From Nectonema munidae (Eukaryota > Nematomorpha > Nectonematoida > Nectonematidae): DNA of 64,000 nt. The position numbers were made by a program, and so were the translations under genes. The stretch is from assembly GCA_030549495.1 (NCBI GenBank), contig JAUIRK010000858.1, positions 570,501-634,500 of the forward strand, given 5' to 3'. Under the pieces are notes generated by a model, which was given only the letters and a program-made list of their open reading frames with translations, had not been told where the DNA came from and made no database searches. Positions 12,944 to 23,137 of this stretch are shown here, piece after piece. Position 1 is the first letter of the stretch; each line of letters opens with the position of its first letter.

Positions 12944-13582
12944 ATGTCTAAAGAAAACTTGTTGAGTGAGTATGTGAATGATTCTCGCAAATCACAATTA
13001 ACTCCAAATATTTTGCAAAATCTTACATCAAAAGTTTCATCTACCACTACTTTTCTATCAAATCCTTTAAATTCATTCTCATCCTCCTCTTCCTCAAGGT
13101 GCGCCTACGATTCCGATTCTGCCTGGCAAAGATCTGATTCATTCCTCACATTCCAAAGTCGAATGCTATTGGCTGTCCTCTTTTTCGTCTCAGCAGTCGT
13201 CTGCTTTGGCATTGCTTTCACACTCCTTCCCTTCATTTTGTTTACAGCTCGCAAGTTTTCTCTTCTCTATGTTCTTGGTTCGCTCTTCTTTCTAGCTTCT
13301 TTCTCCTTTTTTTACGGTCCGCATTCTTTCGTTTGTTTTCTTGGTAAGCGAACCACTCTTCCCTTTTCTCTAACTTACTTTTCGTCTTCGTTTGCCGTTA
13401 TCTACTTTTCATTCTGGCAAAAAAGCCTCATTCCCACGCTCTTTTTCTGTGTGATTCAAATTTTATCCATTATCTATTACTTTTTCAACTTCATTCCCTT
13501 CGGCAAATACATTTTAAGCACTTCATCAAAATTCATTCCAAAGTTTTGGAGCTCAAAATCCGAATCCTTACTGCCACTTTAA
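12944..13582 (+). CDS. SFT2D: SFT2-like vesicle transport protein (SFT2D family)
   Basis: A 212-residue protein from the ATG at 12944. An in-frame ATG 31 codons upstream is less likely because family members begin with a soluble tail and the upstream codons look like intron or UTR (possible splice acceptor TTTTTATAG just before). Residues 1-73 are polar and Ser/Thr-rich. Residues about 74-96, 103-124, 139-157 and 162-185 are four hydrophobic membrane segments, ending YYFFNFIPFGKYI, which matches the family pattern of a fourth span followed by IP(F/Y). The length fits yeast Sft2 and human SFT2D3 (about 215). Family members sit in Golgi/endosomal membranes and act in endosome-to-Golgi vesicle fusion. 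No intron within the coding part. AATAAA-type signals follow at about 13583 and 13654. Assignment among SFT2D1/2/3 is unsure. Confidence 0.85.
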   Translation: MSKENLLSEYVNDSRKSQLTPNILQNLTSKVSSTTTFLSNPLNSFSSSSSSRCAYDSDSAWQRSDSFLTFQSRMLLAVLFFVSAVVCFGIAFTLLPFILFTARKFSLLYVLGSLFFLASFSFFYGPHSFVCFLGKRTTLPFSLTYFSSSFAVIYFSFWQKSLIPTLFFCVIQILSIIYYFFNFIPFGKYILSTSSKFIPKFWSSKSESLLPL

Positions 13583-13659
13583 TAAAAAACTTTTTAACTT
13601 TATTCAAGTACTATTTTGATTCTTTTTCATAAAATATATATTTATTTAAATCCAAAATA

Positions 13660-14590
13660 AAAAGTGTACCTTTTTTTTGATATGCCAATTTAAAACCCCA
13701 ACGCCTCAACAGTTGAGGTCCCTCTAAGGCTTTGTTCGATTCGCGGAAATGTGAATACCAACCTGAATTCAACTGATGAGATTGGCTTGCTTTGTGTCAT
13801 AACATAACTACTCTCAATTGTCCTATAGAGTATAGAAGATAAACAAACATCTTTAAAAGAAGTCCTTGAGGCCCACAAATGCTGAAAGTTTTGAAAATGA
13901 CCTAAGTGAAGTGATTCTCTTTTTTATTTCTCAAGTTTCTATCCAATCATACCTGATTTATGATAAAAATGGGGGAAATTTTATCTTGCCCTTTAGAATC
14001 GAAGAGCCACAAGGACATGCTGGGTGTACTGCAGCTTAACATAAAAATAATTTTCTTAATGTTTTCAATTTTATCTAGCATGATTTTGTTCTGAGTAAAT
14101 TCTTTATGTAAATAGTGCTTTTTCTTTTATGAACTAATGATTATTCCCATTTATTTTTTTTTGTTTCAATCCCTACAATTAGATTTTCTGATTTCTCAAG
14201 ATTTGTGAAATTAGGTTGAGAATTCTCGAGAACATAGATAAAGCTAGAAACACGAATAAGGATTAAAACTAATCTTTTTTTTTTAATTAACCAATTTATT
14301 AAGTTACCCTTCTTAATTGGTACCTTGAAATGTTTCAACAAGGCGTAATTAACTCGTTTGTGTCTAACTATGCGCCGAGAAAATGATGTAGCTTGTATAG
14401 ATAACAAAGGATTTTGTAATAATGGGAAGTGTTTATTCTCACAGTTTAGAAGTTCTACTAATATTAAAAATTTTAATTAAATTACCCAATATGTTGTTTT
14501 CCAAATGTTTATAGCCCACTACGCTTCCTTAGAAAAATTAAAAATATATATTTTGAAGTTAATTAATTTTTTTCATAGAAATTATAGTAA
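13660..14590. other. intergenic, nothing recognised
   Basis: AT-rich sequence between the SFT2-like gene and the hAT remnants. Short minus-strand frames at 13690-13878 and 14141-14407 show no family resemblance or compositional bias. Confidence 0.5.
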
Positions 14591-14639
14591 ATTGAAATAT
14601 GAAACGTAATCACGAGTGAAGCTTAGATTCTATACCCCA

Positions 14640-14960
14640 TTATCCTAAAATAGTTACAAATCTGGCACATGCAGTAACTGCATTGCGCCAAAAACTCTTT
14701 TCGGCTCTTCGTATTATTCATTCTGATCTGCGGACTTCAATGAAAGAAGATTTTAGAGACAATATGCTTGTATCAATTAATTGAAAAGTAAGAATTTTGC
14801 GAAACTGCATTTGGCTGATGTTTTATGGTAGTGGCCATGTTAAATAATTTGATGAGCTTTGGAGCAGGAGCCACAGTGTGAATATACTATGAAATCGAGC
14901 CTAACCTATAGCTCCCCGGTCCTGCTCATATTCTTTTAAAAAGCTCCAGCTCCATACCCA
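14640..14960 (+). mobile_element. hAT remnant, C-terminal end with GGAGC-rich terminus
   Basis: One frame reads NLAHAVTALRQKLFSALRII then HSDLRTSMKEDFRDNM, resembling the C-terminal dimerisation region of hAT transposases, and runs into a stop. Just downstream lies GGAGCAGGAGCC and then AGCTCCAGCTCC, the short repeated words seen at other hAT ends in this window (16263, 34962, 38405). A second remnant at 16262 carries the same SDLR-SMKED motif. Confidence 0.55.
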
Positions 14961-14979
14961 TGCTTAAAATCTAGTAATA

Positions 14980-15130
14980 AAGGTAAAGGTACCATGGGGT
15001 GTTTTCATCAAGAAGGCACAATTGCGACGCTTGTATCGAACTATGAGAAAGTAGGCTTGATGCGGGATCGAATCCAAGACCTTGCGTCATCAAACCCAAT
15101 ATCTAACCAATCTTACTCACGCCCGCAATT
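14980..15130 (-). repeat. tRNA-derived SINE
   Basis: Read on the minus strand, a box-A-like segment (GATTGGTTAGATATTGG) is followed about 30 bases on by a good box B (GGATTCGATCC, 15064-15075). After a short body it ends in a repeat of the ACCTTT type (14977-14992 region). Internal RNA polymerase III boxes plus a LINE-like short tandem tail are the normal SINE layout. The tRNA part is too diverged to be a working tRNA. Confidence 0.6.
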
Positions 15131-15332
15131 ATAAAAATAGAAAAAAATATTTTTCTTAATTGGTGTAACAAAATATAAAAACTAAAATGAAATGAAATTT
15201 TCTTATATATTCAGGGATGGATCTTGGTCAAAAATTTGGGCGGGGGGGGGCTGTGCCACTTTTTCGAATTTTTTTCTATTTTCTATCGTGAAAAGTTTAA
15301 ACTAACTGTTCCATTTTTATCAAAAGGTAAGT

Positions 15333-15412
15333 GGTTTAGTGGCTGCGAGGTTAAACGGTTAGAAGCGCTGCTATCGATCTGAAGTTCCGGGTTTAAGCCT
15401 CGCTTCTGCTAT
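15333..15412 (+). repeat. tRNA-derived sequence, probable SINE head
   Basis: GTTTAGTGGCTGCGAGG resembles box A, and CCGGGTTTAAGCCTCGC, spaced as in a tRNA, resembles box B (GGTTCGANNCC with changes). The fold is not a convincing cloverleaf. A SINE head or old tRNA relic fits best. Confidence 0.45.
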
Positions 15413-16261
15413 GCTAGATTTATCCATAGCTCGATGTTGGCTGCAAATTAGTACTTTTTTCGATGAAAATACCACACCACCTTTAACCTTTATCAAAAAG
15501 TTTCAAATTCAAAGTTACTACATTGTTTTTATAATTTCATTTCATATGAGCTTATTTTTTGAAATGTTCGCTGTTACACTATATTATTTCATCAAATTCA
15601 CTTTAACCAATCAACTATAAAAAACAGGAGGGGGTGCAGGGTTGCCAATTTGGATATTTTATGTCTAAATTTTGATAATTTTAAGTTCTCTTATATGTAA
15701 AAATTTGTTTTTTGGATATAAACCGTTTTTAGATATTTTTTCATAGTTCTATATATTTTTCCTTTTTGGGCTTTTTTTAGATTTTTCAATCTAAATTCCT
15801 GTTTTTTCTTCATTTTTGAAAATTGAACTTAGTTTTTCCAACTTTATTTTGATGTCGCTTTCTTTATCTTTTTTTTATTTTTAAATAAAAAGCTTTGTAT
15901 GTATTGTTTTTTTTTGATTTTAAAAAACTGAATAATTTTTATGTCAAATTATCTATAATAGGTTTGTTTTCTCTTTAGAGCACAAAAATTTATTCTTTTT
16001 TTTCAGAAATTAGTATAAATGCCTAAAATAAAATATACCCAAAAATTAATAAAATATAAGTTATAAAATCACTTAAATTCTGAGCTAAATAAATCTCTGA
16101 AAAGGTTTTTTCAAACATAGTTGCACAAAATGAATTTCTGATGAAAGTAGAGCTACCAAGGTAGAATCAGTATAAAATATAGGAAAATGAAATAGACTAG
16201 AAGCTGAGAGCGTATTTGTAAGCAAAACAATAGAGGTCGGATTGAGATTTATAGTTTAAAG

Positions 16262-16455
16262 CAGGGCTTCGGAGCTGGAGCCGGAGTCACAAATAACAAA
16301 ATGCCGCTGCCCATATCTGGCTCCAAGCCATTTCATGATGTATCTAAAGTCTCACAGTTTGCCTTTGAAAATTTTAAAATCCGATCTACGCGCTAGTATG
16401 AAAGAAGATATTGTTGAAGCAATGCTAGATCAAACTTATATAAATAAATTTTAAA
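16262..16455 (+). mobile_element. internally deleted hAT derivative
   Basis: Begins with a hAT-type terminus, CAGGGCTTCGGAGC, followed by GGAGCCGGAGTC, and within about 100 bases reaches a frame reading SDLRASMKEDIVEAMLDQTY before a stop. That is the C-terminal hAT motif also seen at 14640-14800. Joining an element end so closely to the C-terminal region implies loss of most of the transposase gene. Confidence 0.55.
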
Positions 16456-17689
16456 AACATTTTAAATATATTATAATATAAATAACCAATCTATAGACTT
16501 ATTATTGAAAAAATTTTATGAGAATTCAAAATTTTAATTTTATGAACTTTTATCTAACATAATCTGAGTTCTCTTTGATTAGAAATTTGGTCCCATTCCT
16601 ATTTATAAGATGGATTTTTTATATCAAGAAAGAAAATTATTTTATCGGTTGTGCTTAAATATATAAAAGTCAATGTAGTGTTGAACTAAGTAAATATATA
16701 ACCATCTTAACCACATTGAAATGATTACATGTCAATAAATATTAAAAAAAGCCGATTTGCTAAATGGGACGAAAATTATGAAAAAATATCTGACCACAAA
16801 TTAATCAAAGTTAAACATTAACCGCAATTTAAATCTTGAGTGACAAAAGTATTTTCAGAATCAAATTGAGCGTGTTCGATTTGCTGTGTATGGATAAGTT
16901 TATTCTAATATAATGAGAAAAGGTGTTTGCCATTAAGTCACCTGTGAAAGCTAATTTAGTCACAGGTAAAATATTTTGGGTGAATTATTCATCAAAAGTT
17001 GCTTTATTAAATAAATTAATACAATATTAACGCAAAAAAATATTGAATTTATAATATATTTTCAAGATTATATATTTGTCATTGATTGGCAGGTTTGATT
17101 GATTTTCATGAAAAATAAATGACACCATCAGATTCACAATCAATTATTTTAGTGGGTTCACGCGAGATTTTATAAAAATATTCAATAGTTTAAGAAAAAA
17201 GGAGGGAGTTTATAACGATAGCTGCTTTTCAAAGCGAAATTGCACTCACAGTAAAGTGAGGATTCCCTTCCACTTCAACGATCCCACAGAGTCAAAGCAT
17301 AAGCCGTAAAATGAATGAAAAAACGTTCATCTTCAAGTGCACTCATCTATTCACACTACCATAAAATCATCCGCTTCTCATTTCCACTGAATCCAAAATT
17401 TGATTTTTCTGATGAACAAGAAAATCATGTTCCTTTTGCCTGTCCATAAATCATGAAGGAATTTAGAAATTACAAGTTTTGGTAAAATTTGTTATACCAT
17501 ATGGAGATTAGCCATCTCGATGGACTGCTATTAACTTTGACTTTTTTCTCTTTTAAAATTTTTATATTTTCTTGTAATTATTTCTATTAACTGTTTTATT
17601 TTATCAATAAAATTATCTTCTTCATCATAATAAAGTAGTGAAACGAACTTTCTTAGGTTTGAAACTAACCCCCTAAAGTTTCCTTATTC

Positions 17690-17815
17690 ATAAGCGGTTA
17701 GAGTTGCCTATTACCGACTTTACAACAATAAAATCGCATGCTTTTATCAATGCCTTTTAAAAGAATTAAAATATTTTCACTAAAAATGATCGTAATATAC
17801 GAAAACGGACATCAG
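17690..17815. repeat. old, diverged TTAA MITE-like copy
   Basis: The run ACTTTACAACAATAAAATCG and the following CTTTTATCAA segment match the interior of the MITE copies at 33852 and 40896. The termini are too decayed to place. Confidence 0.35.
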
Positions 17816-18094
17816 AAAATTCTACATGGGTGTGTCTAGTTTGCCTTCCAGAAATTGCTTGATTTCTTTCCATAGTATCGCTTGGAAAATTTGCTTTTGG
17901 AAAGCCACCTCACGTTTGAGTGCAGAAAGAGTTTTTCAAATTGGAAACAAATAAGATTTGAAGCATTTAATGACGTCATTCAAAACATTTTTCCTCTCAT
18001 CGGTTATGGTTTTATCGCTCTTATTCTTTTTAAATTTGATTTATTGGCAAATGACCCAATATGGGTCCAAAATTTTGCGAAAAAATGATTCACT

Positions 18095-18160
18095 CAGTGT
18101 TCCCTTCTCGATCCCCATGGAACTTTTCGCGGCAGGCGGACTCCAGTTTGAAAACCACTG
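18095..18160 (-). mobile_element. hAT element end
   Basis: Reading in from 18160 on the minus strand gives CAGTGGTTTTCAAACTGG, a very common hAT terminal inverted repeat form (CAGTGGTTCTCAAACT). No matching partner end or target duplication was identified nearby, so only one terminus is called. The 68-codon frame at 17882-18088 lies inside but is not recognisable as transposase. Confidence 0.6.
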
Positions 18161-18164
18161 AGCT

Positions 18165-19058
18165 AGAAGGTTGGTGCAATCATAATTACAAACAAGGTAA
18201 TTTGACTTCATAAAATCTGTAGTTGTGGTGGGATTGAGAGCTTAAAGTGCAAGTATAATGTCGGGTAATAATGGTGGTGTGTTCATTGGACAAAAATTCT
18301 AAAAAACTGATACATACATTTCCTGAAATTGTGGGAACAAAATTCAGAATCATCAAAAGAATATTCTGACGAGTGTGAAAGTTTTAAATAAATTTAAAAA
18401 CAGATTTAAAGAAATATTAGAAAAGAAAACTGAACTACTTGCTTGCTTTCGAAATGCCTTTTGATATGCGTCCTGAAGGGGCTCCCGATTTTTCCAATTA
18501 GAATTAACTGATTTGCAACCAGATAACGTTTTAAAAGCGAAATATAATAATCTGTCTTTATTGGATTTCTACAAAGCAAAGTGAGCTCTACAGAGCAATT
18601 CCCTGTATTGCATAAAAGTTCATTGTAATTTGCATTCCAATTTTCGATCACTTATCTATGTGAGCAGTTTTTTCCAAATTAAATTATGCAAAAAATCATC
18701 TACGTACCAAACTTACTGACGAAAACCTGAGTAATGAACTGCGAAGTGCAGTTTCTTCAAATGCATATGATATTACAAAACTTTCAAAAAACAGTTATAT
18801 CTATCCCATTGAATTTAACACTGGTAAAATTAAGCTTAATAATATTTGCAAAAATTATTAGTAGAATAAATTTATTTAAATTTTCTATATACCCTTTACA
18901 TATACTACCTTTATTATTTAGCTACAAATGTTTAATTGGTAGTTGTAATCCGCGCTCAGACATTGATTTTCAAAATTTTTCATCCAATACATAAAAAAGT
19001 TTTCCGACCTTTGCTTTATACAAATGAATACACTTATGTAAAATTTTTAATGAGAGTA
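18165..19058. other. intergenic, nothing recognised
   Basis: AT-rich region downstream of NSUN2. The open frames at 18406-18651, 18734-18994 and 18936-19124 have no family resemblance. The last two overlap or abut the NSUN2 3' end on the opposite strand. Confidence 0.5.
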
Positions 19059-21113
19059 TTAACTCAAAGTTTCAATGTGTACATCAAACAGTATTTTATA
19101 AAACTTCTTAATATTATTGGCTAAGAACAAACGGATTGTCTTGAAGGTTTTCCAGCCAGTAAAATAAATGCACATAGTCTTTCGGTAAATTTCTCCTGTT
19201 TCAAGAGAGTCGTTTGAAGGAGAATGAAGAAGCAAATAAGAAGGAAACTTGCATATGATACAAACACCCCCACACATGATAGAAGTCTCATTTAAATGCT
19301 CCATGCCTTCTAAGGATAAAGCTGCAATAGGGCAAGTCTCGTGGCTTAGTAAGACTTTGACATCTTCGAGAGAAAGTATAACGATTTGTGTGCGTAAGAA
19401 GTGTGAAAAAAAGGCAATTCCTTCGTGAGAAAGGTAGTATGAGCATTTTGACTTTAAATCCTTATTCCTGCTTAATACGCGCAAGCCAGCATTTATGAAG
19501 AGAAGACGATCCGAATTCAATTGAATGATCTTCTTGAGAACTTCTTGGATATAATAAATTTTGTAACTTGAACCCTGGTTGCTGCGATAAAAGAGACAGT
19601 GTGTAGGAAATTCACTTGAAATATCATAAAACTCTTTAATTTCTTGCCAAACTTCACTATTTTTGTCATCTTGCTCGCAGTCAAAGAAAACAAAGTTCTC
19701 TTGTTTGAATTTAGTTTTAGGCTTGTTAAAAACCCTATCCTGGGTTCCATCTGCATTGCTACATTTGTTTAGAAAGTGAGGAAATTCATAAACTTTATCC
19801 TCCTCTTCACTAGTCCAAGGCAAGCGATTAATCTTTTTGAAAAGGGCAACAAAAAATCCTCCAGTATCATTATGATGTGGTAGGACTTTAGCGCACATGT
19901 CTAGACTTTTTAAAGCATCATCTGATGCTGTAGACGAAAAACATGAAGGCCGTATAAATGCTTTTAGGGAGTCTGGCAATTCCTCGTGCCTTTCATAAAC
20001 ATTACCCTTTTTATCCATGAGGATCCACTTTTTCAAGGGTTGAGCTAGTTTTAGAGAAGGAAAGTTACTCGTTGCATCCAACAACTTCACGGAATCCTTG
20101 CACATATCTAAAATACAAGCGACAACAGCTTCATTTTCAATCGGATTTAAAGAGCATGTGGAGTAGGTTAACAGGCCATCAACTTCTAATAACTCTAAGC
20201 CACGCTTTACGATGTTTACTTGTAGTTTGTGCAAGCTGTTAGCCATTGTTGGCGCCCAACTTCGCCAAACTAAAATGTTTTTACGGATAGTTCCATCTCC
20301 AGAACATGGGACATCACACAAGATTCTGTCAAATTTCAAATTTTTATAAATATTTTGTGAGGAAGGAACAGGAAATCGTATATTAGGGAAAACAGAAGCG
20401 TCATTATTAGTGATAAGAACATCATCTCTGCCAGAATTTTTGAGATTATGAGCCAGGTTATAACATCTTTTATAATTGGAATCATTTGCTATGACAAAAC
20501 CAGAATTACGAGAGTGTTCAGAGGACAAGTACCTCAAACATTCGATTATTTGAGTCGTTTTAGAACCAGGGGCAGCACACATGTCAAGTACTTTATGATG
20601 AGGTTGAATTTGCAATAAACAAACTGGCATCATGCTCACCGCTTCTTGTCTAGATATAAACCCGGAATCATTTGCTGATAAAAGTAAAGCATAAAAGCGA
20701 GAAAAAAGCGCATCTTTCAACTGATAACGAGAAATATTTATTTGCCAAGCGGTACTGTTGGAAAGGTTGTGCGAATACCAATCTAGCTTCTTATAATAAA
20801 CTTTAGAATTTCCACAGGTTGAAAGTTCTTGACAATCTTCCATTTTTTCAAGCAAAGGAAGATAAACCTGTTCAAATATTTTAAGAATCAATTCATGCAA
20901 ATCAGATAATCTGCATATTCTTAAAGCGATTGGCAGTGATGTTTTAATGCATGAAATAAAATCAGTCCATTCTTCGCATGGAATTAAGTTGTTTTCGTGG
21001 TAGTACTTATTAAATGAAGCATTTTCTTTTTCAACCAAATCATATGACTTCTTTGTCAAGTCACCAATTTCTTTGCTGCTCGCTTGAACTCTTTTTTTTC
21101 TACGTCTTCCCAT
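19059..21113 (-). CDS. NSUN2: RNA cytosine-C5 methyltransferase NSUN2
   Basis: A single 684-residue open frame, co-linear with animal NSUN2 from the MGRRRKKR start (vertebrate: MGRRSRGR) to the C-terminal FTGWKTFKTIRLFL region. NSUN2 transfers a methyl group from S-adenosylmethionine to C5 of cytosines in tRNAs and other RNAs, mainly in the nucleus and nucleolus. Seen: the ISRQEAVSMMP motif (153-163), SAM-binding DMCAAPGSKTTQ (177-188), CDVPCSGDGTIRKN with catalytic-release Cys270, and YSTCSLNPIENEAV with nucleophile Cys320; human equivalents are Cys271 and Cys321. LPHHNDTGGFFVALFKK follows. The C-terminal half keeps SLEDVKVLLSHE. It is shorter than human NSUN2 (767) because the disordered linker after the catalytic core and the C-terminal tail are reduced. 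No intron interrupts it, although vertebrate NSUN2 has many. No stop or frameshift, so it looks functional. Confidence 0.97.
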   Translation of the reverse strand: MGRRRKKRVQASSKEIGDLTKKSYDLVEKENASFNKYYHENNLIPCEEWTDFISCIKTSLPIALRICRLSDLHELILKIFEQVYLPLLEKMEDCQELSTCGNSKVYYKKLDWYSHNLSNSTAWQINISRYQLKDALFSRFYALLLSANDSGFISRQEAVSMMPVCLLQIQPHHKVLDMCAAPGSKTTQIIECLRYLSSEHSRNSGFVIANDSNYKRCYNLAHNLKNSGRDDVLITNNDASVFPNIRFPVPSSQNIYKNLKFDRILCDVPCSGDGTIRKNILVWRSWAPTMANSLHKLQVNIVKRGLELLEVDGLLTYSTCSLNPIENEAVVACILDMCKDSVKLLDATSNFPSLKLAQPLKKWILMDKKGNVYERHEELPDSLKAFIRPSCFSSTASDDALKSLDMCAKVLPHHNDTGGFFVALFKKINRLPWTSEEEDKVYEFPHFLNKCSNADGTQDRVFNKPKTKFKQENFVFFDCEQDDKNSEVWQEIKEFYDISSEFPTHCLFYRSNQGSSYKIYYIQEVLKKIIQLNSDRLLFINAGLRVLSRNKDLKSKCSYYLSHEGIAFFSHFLRTQIVILSLEDVKVLLSHETCPIAALSLEGMEHLNETSIMCGGVCIICKFPSYLLLHSPSNDSLETGEIYRKTMCIYFTGWKTFKTIRLFLANNIKKFYKILFDVHIETLS

Positions 21114-21403
21114 ATCCTAAAGTATTATTTGAATATAAAAACAAATGCAATGTTAAATTCCACTATAGAAGGATTTAGGTCTTTTCTTTTATACTCGTAA
21201 ACTTTTAGCTTTTTTTTTATTCTGCTTTTTCCAATTCAGTAATCTAGGGGCCTTTATAAGATATTTTTATTCACCCGATTTGAGAAATAACTTGAAAATA
21301 TATATTAATTTAAATTTTGACAGAACCAATGGTAATATAAATTATTCTAAACCAGGCCCGATGACTTTTTAAAGTTGTTGACTCTTTGTTCTTATACAGT
21401 TAA

Positions 21404-22400
21404 CCTTATTAGTGATGCCCCCCCCCCTCAACTAAAAAATTTATTGTACAAAATTGGCTGAACCATTTCTCAAATTTCGTGACCTATCCAAAAATCGATG
21501 GCTGTATCTTTTGGTACCATTTTTATAGTAGTTAAATGAACCTCTCATGTCAAAAACTGTCAATCAAAATCAATTTTTTTGGATATTATCTGTAGTTAAC
21601 CTGTACGTAAGGTCTATTATAAGATACTCCCTTGAAAATTTATAATTATATACAGTTTTGAAAGCATAACACTTATATATAATTACATATAATTTTTTCT
21701 ATAAACCTGGATTAGAAAATGCCAATCAAAATGTTGATTGATGAGAAATATATCTAATAAAATATTCCTTCAAATGTTATATAAAATGAATGTTTTTATA
21801 CAAAATTGGTCATACTGGTTTCATTTCTGGATTCTGTTTTGTATTTAAAATGTGAAAATACCTATTAGTGTCAATCAAATTTGTGGTTGGTCTCTAGAAA
21901 TTGTCGCTAAAAATATTCATTTTACATTAAATATATGTTTATAACAAATCGGTCATGCTAGTTTCCTTTCTGGACTCAGTTTTGCATTTAGGATTTAAAA
22001 ATACATGTTAAATTTTCGGTTTACGTCTAAAAAGTCTCTACAGAAATATTTTTGATATAAAATAGCTGCTATAATCAAATTTGCAGGTTATGTCTAAAAA
22101 ATGTCTCCAAAAATATTTTCAAAATTATAAATAAAATATCTGTTTTTATACCAAATCGACTATGCTTATTTTATTTCTGTACTTAATTTTGACTAATACG
22201 GTTAAAAATATCTGTAAGTGTCAAATGAATTAGTATTGGTCTAATATTGGATACTTCAAAAGAGATTTTGACCGTGAAAAAAAAGTTCCTCCTTTGAAAA
22301 TGAAAGATCTAAATTCTAAGCTTCAGCTTATTAGCTAAGATCACAATTATTATTTCAATAAGATGGAAATCTGTAAATTTTGAATAGGTCAGAGTTATCA
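21404..22400 (+). mobile_element. long TTAA element with internal minisatellite (copy 1, 3' end lost)
   Basis: Starts right after TTAA (21400-21403) with CCTTATTAGTGATG and shares about 1 kb with the element at 49132-50547, in the opposite orientation: shared runs include TTGTACAAAATTGGCTGAA, AAATTTCGTGAC, ACCATTT and repeated GATTTGGTATAAA words (here as their complements). The interior has the same tandem units of about 110-125 bp (21740-22240). The far terminus was not found, and similarity fades after about 22380. Non-coding. Confidence 0.65.
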
Positions 22401-22827
22401 AAACAGTGACAGTTGTTAATACGCGAAGATCTAGTTACTAGCAAGATAATATAACATTTAAATTGAATTCGCCCATTTTTTTGCTTTTGCGTTAAAGACA
22501 GAGTCTTTTAGATGATGAAGGTGGTCAACTTTTTCTAATTGAACAATGATCATGATCATCACGAATGATTTCAATTGGGATTGTTTGACAAATATTCAGG
22601 CTGAATAATCTGTTCATATCACCTGATAATAAAATACAAGATAGTGATTAAAAAAGCCTAAGATCCTCATGAAGATTCTTTAACTCTCAGAGCGGGTAAA
22701 ATCGTTTAAAATAAATCATGCAAAATTTTTTTCCGAATACAGGATGCTTAATTAATTTTCTGAAGAGAATTAAGAATAGAAGAATAAATCACTTTTTGAC
22801 AAGTTTGGCTGATTTTCATTAATTCAG

Positions 22828-22853
22828 CATAGTCTAAAAATTTTTAGACTATG
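22828..22853. repeat. 26-bp perfect palindrome
   Basis: The half site CATAGTCTAAAAA (22828-22840) is followed directly by its exact reverse complement with no loop, forming 26 bases of perfect dyad symmetry. It abuts the first recognisable base of LINE B. Possible roles include a hairpin-capped integration scar or chance in AT-rich DNA. Confidence 0.8.
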
Positions 22854-22858
22854 AATTT

Positions 22859-23137
22859 TTGACACATATTTTCAAACCAAAACCCAAACAATGCAATAAC
22901 TGCCTCAAATATGGACATGCTTCACTGAAATGCAATTCCACAGAACCAAACTGCGCACACTGCGGGCACCGTGGCCACTCTATCATCTCCTGCATACATG
23001 CCCCAGATACCTCAAAACTTTCTTGCTTCAACTGTCACCTTCCTCACTCCGCAACATCTCAGTGCTCTCACTACATTAATCATCAAAACCACATAAACTC
23101 AATCCATAACTACACCATATCTAACTTCATATGCTAA
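22859..23137 (+). pseudogene. LINE B ORF1, C-terminal zinc-knuckle part
   Basis: A 92-residue open frame with three zinc-knuckle-like motifs: C-x2-C-x4-H-x4-C (CNNCLKYGHASLKC), the same spacing again (CAHCGHRGHSIISC), and a variant (CFNCHLPHSATSQC). Three knuckles in the C-terminal part of ORF1 are typical of I/R1/LOA-type LINEs, where they bind nucleic acid. The N-terminal two thirds are absent by 5' truncation. The TAA stop overlaps the ORF2 ATG as ATGCTAA. Confidence 0.75.

Noticed and set aside
15333-15412. Functional tRNA gene.
   Set aside because: Box A and box B are recognisable but the stems do not pair into a full cloverleaf.
12371-18160. A hAT-like terminus at about 12371 (CAGTGGTTACTAAC) and one at 18160 (CAGTGGTTTTCAAAC on the minus strand) bracket the SFT2-like gene, suggesting gene capture by a large hAT.
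   Set aside because: The two ends diverge after CAGTGGTT, no 8-bp target duplication matches, and 5.8 kb with no transposase between them makes a single element unlikely.
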